NCBI GenBank assembly: GCA_014526335.1
Contig: JACTAT010000060.1
Location: 8,473,686-8,537,685 of the forward strand
Source of the DNA: Chrysaora quinquecirrha
Taxonomy: Eukaryota; Cnidaria; Scyphozoa; Semaeostomeae; Pelagiidae
Length of the DNA: 64,000 bases
Reading direction: 5' to 3'
The position numbers were made by a program, and so were the translations under genes. Position 1 is the first letter of the stretch. Every line of letters starts with the position of its first letter. The notes beneath the pieces were generated by a model, which did no database searches, was not told where the DNA came from, and worked only from the letters and a program-made list of their open reading frames with translations. This document shows positions 44,501 through 54,227 of the stretch, in pieces.

Positions 44501-46806
44501 TGTCGCATGGCCAGAACAGGTGAAAAGTTGCACGTGTAGCCGGGGCTTTATGCAGCAAGATTGGTTAAGTAAACGTTTTGTTCTAGGGGAGAGTCATGAT
44601 TTAGCGTAGCTAAGCTTGCAGAATGAAAGCATAATAAATAAGTAAATTCAAAATAAAATTAAGAAAAAACATACCTTTGATTTCATTCTCAATCTGCTCT
44701 TTGCACAGACCCTGCAATTCATCAATACTCAATCCAGGCAAAACAGAGTCATCATCAATGGTAGGACTTCCTACTTCTGCTAACTTTTTCAAGATATTTG
44801 ATGTTGGCTCTGGGCTTCTTATCATATCTGGAGGTATTTCAACCTTGAAATCATGATCAAGGCTTTTCAATGCTGACATGATTGCATCTACTTGCAAATT
44901 GGTTAGGTTACATTTGTGAAATATATGAGCAGAAGGAAAGCCCTGAAAAGTAATCAGAAGCAAATAAGCAAATAGTGGAAAAAATTAAAGCTTTAAGATA
45001 CCTAACAAAGAAAATAGTTGCACATGCCCTCTTTTTTGGCCACGCTATTAGTCTCCTTTTTTCCATAGCCTTTAAGGACAAAAACTTGGCTGATGAGGTA
45101 CCATGCTATTGTTAATAGCCTTTGAGGACAAAAACAATGCAAAATTCTATCTTTTTGTGGCATATTTTGCCTGCTGATTCATTGGCTGATGACATACCAT
45201 GCCATTCATTTATGAAAGTTAACAGTGTTGGGCAGTCAAATTTTGTTTCAAAACTGACAAGTGAACTCACGTAAAATAAGTTAGGTCCAAACACTGAAAA
45301 AATGAGTTTGGCTGTGTCAAGGTTTCTGGGACTGTAAGGTTGGGTCTTTGAGTCTTTAAAAATTGCTTTCCATTCTATGAACTCAAATGAATTTAAACCC
45401 AAAGACGTAAAGGGCATGGTCCTAAAAAAATTCTGTACCCCCCTAATAGGAAATCAATCAAGCTCCGTGCTGCCCCTGGCTGGTAGATTAACTTTTGAAT
45501 ACGCCCCCCTCTTGAACAAGCCACCCCTTTCCTTCTTTTAAATTGAAATTTGAAGAAGCCTCCACCCCATAGGTTTGACCAAAATAAGATTTTTGCCATA
45601 TTGAAGAACAGCTGCTACTTACGTTGCTTTCCATTTGTTGAACAATTTGTGCCAACTTCCCCTGTTCTCCTTGATGCCAGCATGCTTCAATGAGAGCAGC
45701 ATAAGTCTGGAAGTTTGGTATTACTCCTTGTGACTTCATACTGTAGAGCAAGATGTGCACTTGAGGCCAATGTCCATGATTTGCAATGCCATGAAGTAGT
45801 TGATTGTAAGCATTTATTGTGAATTTATGACCTTTCCTTCTTTTATTGTTGAAAGACTGGAATGCTTCATTAGGCTACAAAAGAGAGGAGGCAATTTAAT
45901 TGCACATCAGAAAAAGTACCTTTCTTTTCTCTCATAATGCTTTTCTTGGAGTGACCCTAAAATTCCATTCAGGTTGCTGACTATGATACACTTCAAGCAA
46001 CACTGATGTTGTGTCATCCTTTTTTAATTTGATATAATAATTCTAGCTTCTGCAGAAACTAATCTAAATCAAATAACTAAATCTAAATCTGATAGCTTTC
46101 ATTTTGCAAACAGTTAACAAAGGCAGGTCAGGGGTTCTTGCAGCTTTACATCTGATGTTGACAGGTGGCCTGTCCCCAGATTAATACTGAATTCTAGAAT
46201 GGGCACCCTTGTTACTCATTTACCAACCAGAGAAGGTTAAGATTCTTATAATAGCAGAGTTGGATGAAATAAAACTTTGAGAGCCTGTGGGATCTGAAAT
46301 CCAGCCCCACATTATGCCAAGCTTAATCACAGCTTTCCAAATCTCTTGAAAGTTTGAGACTTGGGTTCCACAAAAGTATGAGCTTACCCGCCCGTGCTTT
46401 AGTAATGCATCCATTTCAGCAAAAACTTTTGTTTCTTCAACAAACGTCAATTGTTTTCCATCAATTGTTTGTGATGGAACTGGATTCTTTGTTCTTCTTT
46501 TCTTTTTCTTATCAACACTTCCTTTCTCATCCTTTGCATCTTTTTCTGCTTCTGCTAACTCATCCACAGTCTCTTGTAATGGCTCTTCAATTTCAAAACT
46601 TTCCAAGAATGTTGGGTTCTCTAATGAATCACTTGCTAAGTCTGCATGCTCCTGAAACTTCTCTTGAGTCTGTGTACTCTCAAATCTCTGTATCTTGTAT
46701 GGAAAGCTTTTCAATGAGTTTGACCTCTCAAAGCATAACTTTCTTGACATTTGTGGGCTTGATCTGATCCTTGGACTTTTACAAAATAACCCATTAGTGT
46801 TTAATC
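32545..46806 (-). CDS. POLRMT: Mitochondrial DNA-directed RNA polymerase (POLRMT)
   Basis: Single-subunit, T7-like polymerase that transcribes mitochondrial DNA and primes its replication. Exons (minus): 46806-46388, 45874-45623, 44942-44675, 43334-43158, 42727-42528, 41817-41656, 40694-40412, 39774-39543, 39339-39131, 37862-37672, 37205-37021, 36373-36253, 35677-35475, 35165-34827, 34157-34069, 33220-33156, 32594-32545. Phases agree throughout. The second listed exon carries pentatricopeptide (PPR) repeats. Catalytic marks: MLVPPRPW; SNMDFRGRVYPVPPH; motif A HQDGSCNGLQHYAA; motif B VKQTVMTIVYGVT; motif C SVHDSFWTHA; C-terminal VYFFS then stop. Total about 1,150 residues without exon 1, near the family's ~1,200. 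Exon 36373-36253 lacks one base. Introns hold long tetra- and pentanucleotide arrays, three transposon families and two SINEs. Confidence 0.95.
35763..36143. repeat. Very long tetranucleotide microsatellite (CAGT)~95
   Basis: About 380 bases of CAGT with a single interruption (CAGCCAGT at ~35850), flanked by degenerate GTTA units. In a POLRMT intron. The Ser-Gln-Ser-Val frame it creates is an artefact. Confidence 0.95.
36253..36373 (-). CDS. POLRMT: POLRMT exon with a one-base deletion
   Basis: Acceptor TATATAG|G and donor GAA G|GTAATT fit both neighbours, but 121 bp is one base short. The first half reads VNLIPCEKPQDLYAEVANLV, the second AADAAEGHKVAMQLEG in another frame; they meet at AAAAGGG (minus strand; TTTT at 36301-36304). 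One more A in the run would restore the frame. In a conserved essential enzyme this points to a sequence error or a recent null allele. Confidence 0.8.
36808..36930 (+). mobile_element. tRNA-derived SINE, copy 3 (5' truncated)
   Basis: Begins near box B (GGGTTTCGAGCCCC) and keeps the body and the tail CATTTCATCTTTACCTTCAC. In a POLRMT intron, antisense to the gene. Confidence 0.75.
37252..37660. repeat. Pentanucleotide array (AAGAC)n with higher-order structure
   Basis: About 80 units, punctuated by CACTAGGTAAG and AAGGCAGGACAGG variants that recur at intervals. In a POLRMT intron, ending about 10 bases from the donor of exon 37862-37672. Confidence 0.9.
37920..39047. mobile_element. TIR element with GTAAATCCTTGAATAAGCC ends, containing ~100-base tandem units
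   Basis: Ends ACCGTAAATCCTTGAATAAG and CCAATTCAAGAATTTACGGC are inverted. Inside are three copies of a ~100-base unit (GGGCTTAATTATGTTTCATT ... GGGGGCTTATAAATTATTCA). A mariner-type MITE (38051-38660) is inserted in one unit. A related element with CCGTATTT and CGGCGCTTATT words is at 43437-43747. Confidence 0.6.
38051..38660. mobile_element. Mariner-type MITE, 610 bp, with perfect TIRs and TA target duplication
   Basis: The first 29 bases (from CAGGGTGGCCCAAAAAAAAG) match the reverse complement of the last 29 exactly. Flanked by TA on both sides. Neighbouring tandem units show the uninterrupted site (CTTAATTATGTTTC), so insertion at TA is visible in the sequence. No transposase ORF. Confidence 0.85.
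39847..40016 (+). mobile_element. tRNA-derived SINE, copy 4
   Basis: Head GGTGCTGTGGCGTTGTGG, body CTACTGAGATCCTAGCGACT, tail CCATTTCACCTTCA. In a POLRMT intron, antisense to the gene. Confidence 0.8.
42288..42400. repeat. Short array of CAGACCAGACCAGACAAAGT units
   Basis: Imperfect array of AGACC pentamers with an AAAGT spacer in a POLRMT intron. Confidence 0.6.
43437..43747. mobile_element. TIR element with CCGTATTT ends and GGCGCTTATT repeats
   Basis: Ends AACCGTATTTCCTCTAGACG and AAGAAGAAATACGGTAAC. Internal words GGCGCTTATTTGAGGGCGGC occur several times in direct orientation. In a POLRMT intron. Confidence 0.55.
44091..44550. mobile_element. Family M3 TIR element, copy a
   Basis: Starts TTAAGCCGCGGCTACACGTG and ends CACGTGTAGCCGGGGCTTTA, with an additional internal GCACGTGTAGCC. 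460 bp, non-autonomous. In a POLRMT intron. Confidence 0.75.
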
Positions 46807-46924
46807 CTGTAAATAGAGAAAACAAATAAAGTTAATTTCAAAATGAACCATCATCATCATGGCAAGACAACATGACGTCATCATCTTGATAAAGTTCATA
46901 TTAAACGCAAAGGAATATATATAC

Positions 46925-47116
46925 CTGAATAACTTGAGGTTGCAAAGAATCTTGACCTTTCCTCCTAAGCGAAGACTGCAGAGAGCTACATTGACGGCAA
47001 GTGGTGATGATATCTCTGATGGGAAAAACGTGAGGCTTGATCCCGCCGGGCCTAAGCTTATTAGGCCAGCCATTCGGCGCCACTTTGCTGCTCAAATACT
47101 GCATGGCAGTAAACAT
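46925..47116 (-). CDS. Candidate POLRMT exon 1
   Basis: ATG at 47116 opens 64 codons rich in Arg, Lys and Ser with few acidic residues (SLQSSLRRKGQ), plausible as a mitochondrial targeting region, ending ATT CAG|GTATAT. That donor gives phase 0, but the next exon (46806) needs phase 1. A weaker donor AAA G|GTCAAG just upstream gives the right phase. So the exon is likely but its end is unresolved. Confidence 0.35.
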
Positions 47117-47780
47117 CAGGCAACCAGATAATGCTTTATTCGCTTCAGCATGGGTTCATCATGTTGTGATTGTCTTGGCAGAATTCTGAGGGCATACATT
47201 TATATGCAAAATCAAAGTTTGAGGACCACGCGTGAAGAAACCGCCATTACTTCTCCCCAAATTTCATAATTTCACTTTCTCTCGAATGCTCGCATCAGTT
47301 CCTCCAGACGAGGTTATTTTGTCACGAAACAGAAAAGAGGCTCTGCATATCATCATAATCATTTAATCATTTAATCATCGCAATCATAATCATAATAACT
47401 CAAAACGAACAACTTTCGGAGATTCGGAGAGTGGGGGGGGGTATTTTCAAAACTAAAGAGTATGCTTACGCTTATTGGGGGTTCCTACGGAGACCTACTC
47501 TTTCCTAATCTTTATTGCTCTGTTATGATTGCTTCGCGACATTATGAAGCATGATAGCACTATGGCACTAACCGATTTTACGGTGTTAACAACCCAACTA
47601 ATAAATTTTATTTGCAAAAAATATACTAGACTATAAGCATCTTTTTTGTGATACTATAAGTTTTTTGTTAATTTCTAACGTTGCAAACACTGAGCGAAAT
47701 TCACTACTTTTTCTAAAAACTTTGATTGTATGGCGAAACTTGTACGGACTATAAACTAATCCATCTCAATTAACATTAGT
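47117..47780. other. Upstream region of POLRMT
   Basis: Gene-free; probably the POLRMT promoter. It holds a short ATCATAATC microsatellite (47350-47400) and a G-run (about 47433). No specific factor site is clear. Confidence 0.4.
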
Positions 47781-48080
47781 CTAATTACAATTTTGTCCTC
47801 TCAAATTTTGTCTTTGCGAAAGATGTCTCTCTCCAGTTGAAGCTTTCGCGCTTTTAGCGATCTCAGGATTCTCATATTTAACGATAACAAGTTTGCGAAA
47901 TCTCGTCCCCTTGTTGCAAAAATTTAGACCATAGATGATAGTTTGCCGATGTTCGATTGCTTTGATGGAGTTTTTAAAATCATTTTCCAGATGCTTGATA
48001 CGACGCTGCAAAATTCTATTCTCATATCGGTTTCTAACTTCTGCTTTCCTCTCTGATGGAGATGGGGAACGATAGTTCAT
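47781..48080 (-). CDS. Small coiled-coil protein, RKAEVRN family member 1
   Basis: 99-residue ORF from the ATG at 48080. The N-terminus SERKAEVRNRYENRILQRRI followed by a heptad-like helix resembles the start of the protein at 50480 (MRKAEVRNCNESKVMQKSI). Intracellular, basic, no membrane segment. The rest (NKGTRFRKLVIVKYENPE) is unlike the neighbour. Could be one exon of a longer gene. Function unknown. Confidence 0.45.
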   Translation of the reverse strand: MNYRSPSPSERKAEVRNRYENRILQRRIKHLENDFKNSIKAIEHRQTIIYGLNFCNKGTRFRKLVIVKYENPEIAKSAKASTGERHLSQRQNLRGQNCN

Positions 48081-49265
48081 GATGATGATCAGATCTGATA
48101 ACCAGAGGTAGAATCCTTACTTATTTGTCTTGGAGAAATCGTAGACGTTTCCTGAAGCTTACAAGTACCAAACACGACGTTTGAAAGAAATATATTTCAG
48201 TTAAATCTGCTGAGCAAAAATAACAGCCTTTTCATTCCTGAACCTTGCAGTATCTGGGCCTTCATTATGCATTTCCAGAAACATTCTCTCATTTTCTTAA
48301 GACAAAATAGAGATCCCTTATTTGGAGACGAAGAGAGCTATCACTTTTTTTGCACATAAGCTAAGCAAGCGTTGTTTCTTAGTTTCTGAATTCAAAAGTT
48401 ACCAGTGACAAACTGTGGGAATTAGATAAAATTTGAATAAAGCACGGAAATTCTATGAAACTAAAAGATACTGTAATCATATAATTGTAAGTTGCAAGGC
48501 AACCAATCCTTGTTGTTGGCAGCAACAGATCAACATGCGTGGGAGATCCTAAAATTGGATTATTTTGAGATTGTTCTGTACTATTATACAACGTATGCAA
48601 GTATGCAAAGATGGCAAGGATACTTTTATAAGCTTGTTGGGGACGGCCATAAACAATGTAAAGTACCTGCAAAGGTTAGCCCCTGGCCCTGCCTTTCCCC
48701 TTCCTTCCAAAGAACGTATCCTTCATGATCTTTCCACGACTGTCCTTCTTGTTGACCATGAAGTTTCCTGGAGGGACCCCAAGGGACCCCAATCCTTAAC
48801 AAGTCTAGCCAGGGCTCTTTTAACGTACTAACTGGAAGGCCATTTGCCCCTCCAGTCCCCCTAACTTCCTACTGTTTAAAACAATAGCTTTTGATCATTT
48901 TATTTGAACAACAGTAGAATGCCCATCCAATAAAATTCCCTTAAAAAAGACACCCCCTAAGTCCTGGACCTCCTTTTATACGTTTTCAAAAGTTAAAGGC
49001 TTTTATGGATCTTTATCCCTATCTTTATCCCCATCCACGATCCACGATTCTGATTGATAGGGAATTTTGAGGTAGAAGTGCGTATCTTTTGGGAGAAACC
49101 TACTAACTTTAAGCTTTACCCTAATATTAGAGCAAAAGAAAGGTAACTGATAGTTTTTGAATTTGACTGACAAAATTTTTATAAGAAACAAATTAAATCT
49201 TAACTCTAACTGTACACTTAAATTCCTGTTATAAATAAATACAATATAATAAGACATCCAACGAC
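48081..49265. other. Intergenic stretch
   Basis: No convincing gene or repeat array. Short direct repeats such as GGGACCCCAAGGGACCCCAA near 48775. Confidence 0.35.
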
Positions 49266-49670
49266 ACGTTTTTTTATAAGGAAAACCTTTATAAGGGACT
49301 CGAGGCTGAAAATTCCCAAAAAATCAAGGAACTTTAAGGAACTGTCGAGACTCGGATGAAAAACAAAGAAACTCTTTTTTAAAGAAGAAGACGGTTTGTA
49401 CGAAAAGGAACAGAAGTAAAACATATCGTTCTTCCCCAAAAGGCTCTATTTATACTTAAAGTAAGAAATGAAGAATAGTTTCTATGAATTTGCTATAAAA
49501 ATTAGTATTTATACATATCCCACGACAAGGAACAGTATAAGGAACTTTCAGCCTCATTTTGTTGAAAAATTAAGGAAGTCTACCCTGGGTGCCAGAGAGT
49601 CTGGCACCCAGGGTAAAGGAACTCGAGCCTCAACTCAGACAAAAGGTTCCTTTTAAAAAGAAACGTGTAT
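49266..49670. mobile_element. Family M2 TIR element, copy c, carrying a perfect palindrome
   Basis: Starts ACACGTTTTTTTATAAGGA and ends TTCCTTTTAAAAAGAAACGTGT. It contains a 35-base near-perfect palindrome at 49581-49615. Confidence 0.6.
49581..49615. repeat. Perfect 16-base hairpin with a 3-base loop
   Basis: TACCCTGGGTGCCAGA, GAG, TCTGGCACCCAGGGTA. Inserted within family M2 copy c. Confidence 0.9.
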
Positions 49671-49709
49671 TCAATCTTCAGCGTAACTTATAGGCTTATA
49701 GCGTTACAA

Positions 49710-50480
49710 CTAAGATCGATAACTACGATCAATAGGAGGGGCTAAATTAGAGTTACTTAGTTGCTGTATACCGTCAACTGAAAACTGCGTCCTAAGATAT
49801 CTTGGTGCTTCTAAATTTCCATGATGGTTATTATTTTTAAGATTAGATTCATATGAAATCGAGCGAGTTAGCTTTTGTTCAACTAACGTTTCATTGAACG
49901 ATGGTAGCTTTACAGACAAATCCGAAATCGACTCTGTGCTCACGTGTCTCTGACGCTGTTGCAAGGACTGAAACCGAGGCTGAATTGCAGTGAGGCTATC
50001 GAGATTTCCGAGAGAGCGAGACAAATTCTTATCCAGTAAATATGAATTTGCCCCATCGTATTTCTTCTTGGCAAATTTAGGTGAGGCTAAGTAATGAAGT
50101 AGAGCTTGATTCTTCGGTATAACATCAGAATTTATCACCAGTTTGGGCAATTGACCGGATACTTCGTTCTTACCATGAAGGAAAGAGAAATTTGAGTGAT
50201 AATTCCTTAACTTTGGGTGCTCTTTTGTATTGTTTAGTGTATGTGACCTCTCTTTTTTGCCTTTAGTTATTCTCTTTGACGTCGCATTATTATTAGTCAG
50301 TCTCCGCATTATAGATCGTTGAATAAGTTGTGTTTTTTCTTTTTCAATATTCTTTATTGTCTGTTGATGCTGTTTATAACATTTTTCTATTGATTTTTGC
50401 ATCACCTTCGATTCGTTACAATTCCTCACTTCTGCCTTTCTCATTGACATCGTTAATTGGTTGTCTCTTTTTCCCAGCAT
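49710..50480 (-). CDS. Ser-rich coiled-coil protein, RKAEVRN family member 2 (256 residues)
   Basis: The ORF is open from 50570, but a good acceptor (TTCTATGTTACAG) ends at 50513, so the upstream hydrophobic codons are probably intron; the first ATG after it is at 50480 (MLGKRDNQLTMSMRKAEV). Residues ~12-60 form a charged coiled coil ending QRSIMRRL; the rest is disordered, with Ser-rich motifs such as RSLGNLDS, STESISDLS and RSISYESN that look like basophilic-kinase sites. No known domain recognised. Likely a 5'UTR or short-exon intron upstream. Confidence 0.6.
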   Translation of the reverse strand: MLGKRDNQLTMSMRKAEVRNCNESKVMQKSIEKCYKQHQQTIKNIEKEKTQLIQRSIMRRLTNNNATSKRITKGKKERSHTLNNTKEHPKLRNYHSNFSFLHGKNEVSGQLPKLVINSDVIPKNQALLHYLASPKFAKKKYDGANSYLLDKNLSRSLGNLDSLTAIQPRFQSLQQRQRHVSTESISDLSVKLPSFNETLVEQKLTRSISYESNLKNNNHHGNLEAPRYLRTQFSVDGIQQLSNSNLAPPIDRSYRS

Positions 50481-50659
50481 CCTTTGCAGGAGACTCGTGA
50501 TCGAAACAGCAACTGTAACATAGAACAAAATAAATAAACACAGATTCTGTATTACTTCGAATAAGAGCACCCCTTTCTTCTAAATGCCCTTTGATTCACC
50601 CCCCCCCCATCGTCGCCAAGATAGCTTTGGTCTCGATACATGTTTTTATTTCTTATACT

Positions 50660-50886
50660 CTAGCTCAAGGCCAAGTTCCTAAAGTTCCTTATATTTGGAC
50701 CTCTTTTGATCAAATTATAGTACCAAATTTCTTTAAAAGTTCCTTAATTTTAACTGCATATTTGCATATTAAGTGACTTAATATGCAGTTAAAATGAAGG
50801 AACTCTTAAATAAGTGTCATGACCAACGTGAACAGACACTCTTAATTGAGCAAAGCTGGTTCTTTATAGAATTAAAAGCGTGTAAT
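50660..50886. mobile_element. Family M2 fragment, copy d
   Basis: Contains the AGCTCAAGGCCAAGTTCC and GGACCTCTTTTGATCAAA blocks in inverse order to copy a, and ends AATTAAAAGCGTGTAA. The left end is missing. It abuts a LINE 3' fragment. Confidence 0.55.
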
Positions 50887-51105
50887 GATTTAAATACTCG
50901 TGGCCTTCACAAGTTATCCAAAGATCGCAGTAACTCGAGATTTAGAAGAGAGTTCTTTACTGAAAAATTCGTGAATAGCTGGAACAGTCTACCAGATGAA
51001 GTAGTCACTGCAAAGTCAGTGAAAGAGTTTCAAAAACTTTATGACCCTGCTGATAAAACGATGCTTTATGACTGTGTTTTTGATAAAACTCTCAGGGCTT
51101 TATAG
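50886..51105 (+). mobile_element. 3' fragment of a non-LTR retrotransposon (reverse transcriptase C-terminus)
   Basis: Encodes about 70 residues typical of the very end of LINE reverse-transcriptase ORFs: NTRGLHKL, SRFRREFFTEKFVNSWNSLP, then VKEFQKLYD, to a stop at 51105. 5' truncated as usual for LINE insertions. Confidence 0.65.
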
Positions 51106-54100
51106 GCTTGAGGCCTCCCCCCTTACTTGTTAGCTTTTTACATTACAGTATTACATAAGTGCCTGTGCATCCCTCTTTTATGCCTTGCTTAGAAATGGCA
51201 GCTACTGTAATCGACTTTTAGTTCAATGCTTTTGGGTCAGTTTAATAAGACAGAAAATAAGATGCTTCAACGCATACAGATAATATTTTTCTTATGTATT
51301 ACCTTTAAGACGGCTTTTAATCTTTTAATATTCTTGTTGCTGACTGTATCGATTGACTGAAGAAAGACAAGGCTTGTTTTCTGTGTTTCTGCCGTTTTCT
51401 GCATCTACAACTTTCCGTCGAACGCTAAAGCATAGAAATAAGTCTTGTTAAACTTTCGTTTACACGCAGAAATTGCAAGTATGAAAATAAGAAAATCAGC
51501 TTATAAATTCTAATGTCTTTTTGATGCTATCGTAGGTCAACGTATTCTTACCGTACAGTCGATTTGTTGTTTATGTAAACGAAGACTCAGCGCAAATCGG
51601 ATCTTCGATTGAATATTTTATGAATCTTAAACCTTAATCATAAGAACCTTTCACAGAATATTCATGTTTTCTTTATCGCATTAAGTTCTTTCTTCTTTAC
51701 AGTTCCATCATTTGCTTTGTTAGCCTTAGAAAGAAATGAAGAAACCTAAAATGAAGCAATTTTACATACAAGTTAAGTTAATAAAAAACAATAACCACCA
51801 TTTTGAACACAAAATAGCCACCAGAATGTAGAAAAACATTCCTTATGCTAAAAGTACGTAATTTTTTCTCCTAGGAGAAAATTCTTGTCACAAAGAGAAA
51901 CCGAAAAGAGAAGCGCTTACATCAGACGAATGTTGCTATAGTAGCTTTGTAAGACGATTTAATACACAATTTTTCATCTATACCGGTTTTATGAATCCTC
52001 AACAAAGACTAGGAAGCTTTATAAGGCTTTATACTACACCAAAACAAAGTTCAATCGCTAAAGAGATTTTTCAAGATATTTGTGGTCTTTGTATACCAAA
52101 ATAGGAGGAGGAAATAAAAGCGAGGGAAATTTTTTAAGAAGTCGGTGACGTCGGTGAGAAGAGAATGCAAATAGAAAAAACCAATTGCTATTCCGAGAGA
52201 AACATACTGCGATTCACGCTCCTCCACAGCGTCCTTATTTGACCTCGGCAGTCATTATTGTTATCAGTCATTATTGTTATCTTTCTTCCTCCTGTTTCCT
52301 TCACTCATTTCTAGAAATGCGCTGTGGAGGAGCGTGTACTGCGTTTGAAAGAACTTGGACTTACCCTTCTATATGTGCTGCATTGTACACTTATATTATA
52401 AAGCATTCGATTTTCTTCCCATTAGCAAGAATTGGCATATAACTTTTTCTTATGCCAGATACTCAATCTTTAATTACGAGATCCTTTGATCTGAACACGT
52501 CATAAGCATGTATCTTCTACGTAAATATGCTTACTTTTGAACTGTCTGATGAATACCTAATCATGCAGTAAAGTCGTGATGCTTATACATGCAAAAGAGT
52601 GGCATGAATGGAATGGCATGAGTCTCAGAAGGTTGCTCGATGCCAGCTGTTGCAATCAAATACCAGATCTTACTACAAGAAGATGTCTTCCTTGAAACCA
52701 CTCAAGGAAGCTCTGCATTCGTTCATGATGCACAGTTTATAAAACGACAGAATTCTTATACGTACATTCTCAAAAACCACAAACCAGCATATCGTCTGGG
52801 TGAGATGCTGTGTCTTATTATAAACCCCTGGGCTTAAAAACCATAGCAATAATAACTCAATTATGAGAAAAGATTAGGCTACCTTTTCAGAATTTTCATT
52901 CAACTTTATAACACATATACAATGCGCGACAGGCATGCTTCAAGCGCCAGAAAAACCTCAAATATAATGAAAATTGCGCTTATTTTTCTAAGAATGTTCT
53001 AAGCCATGTATTGACGCAAATAACACGTAAGAAATCGTATCAAAATTTTAATTTGCAAGTTTCGTCTTTTCTTTATTCCTATCTTGGTATAGATAAAACC
53101 CAGAAAGATATGATCGCAACAAAGATCTGGCTTAGAATTCCTATTGATTGAAATTTCTTGCGTCTTTTGGCGGTTAGCTTTTTGTCTGACAGTCTTCATG
53201 GTAGACTTTCTACCTTTCTTCTCCTTTCATTTCTATACAGAGAGCAGTTTGCTCAACAACAACCTTAGTAAGTACTGTTCCCTCACTGTCCCTCAGTGTC
53301 TTGTGGCTCGAGTGGATACAGAGGGCATTGAATCTTTTTGGGGCCCCGGGCCAAAAAGTTTTCTAATATTTTTTAGTCACAGTCACACATGTCGTACCAT
53401 GTGTTACATTTAGACTTACTACCTGAGTCTCTGAGTCCAAGTGATAGCTCATGAAATCGAGAATAACACCAAAGTGAGATTGCTTCAAGCATCTAGCAAT
53501 TCAATTCAATAGCTATAACTATGACTCGGGTAATTATTCTAATTTGCCCAGCTTACTGGCTACGAGTCTACCTTTTCGGATATTTTGCTGCCCTTGGTGG
53601 GTATAATTCCAGGTCTCAGTTTAAAGTTTAAACAGCAGAAAGCATATTGAATTCCTGCAATGCCTTGCCTACAGTAAGAGAGAGGCTTCCGAAAGGTAAG
53701 AGATGGTACACGGTAAACATTAATGAGACATTTTTGCCTGGATTTTGGGTTGAGAGTCCAGAAAAGTGTCCTACCTTCCTCCAGACGAAAATACCCCTAG
53801 CAGAAAACCTTGCTCACTTGGCAATGAAAAATAGCCGTGTTTCGGGTGTGGCAAAATATTTTCCTTTGTTCTAACTGACCTTCCTCCGGTCAATGACCTG
53901 ACCGTGTGACCGTAACTTTTTCCTAACTCTAAATTTTCCATGTCCTGGCATTCCTTGGCATTAAATATAAATGGGGTAACAATTCCAGAATTATGCCTCC
54001 TTCCCCCTTCATCCTTTTCACCCCCGTGCCAGATTCTCCCAAAGCACATGTGCTGTACATATATAACACCCCCCCCTCGCATAAGTAAATCTCAAAAAAA

Positions 54101-54227
54101 CATTGCTTTTTACCTGAAAAAACAATTTTTTCAGAAGGAATATCTTCTACGTCGTATTTACTAGTTAATCAAATTGTAAACAGCTAAATGTAAAATACAC
54201 CCAATGTATATCTAAACAAGTTTTCAT
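51106..54227. other. Intergenic stretch
   Basis: AT-rich, no convincing gene. Contains a 17-base inverted repeat (52215-52231 and 52320-52336, CACGCTCCTCCACAGCG) enclosing ~90 bases. Confidence 0.4.
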
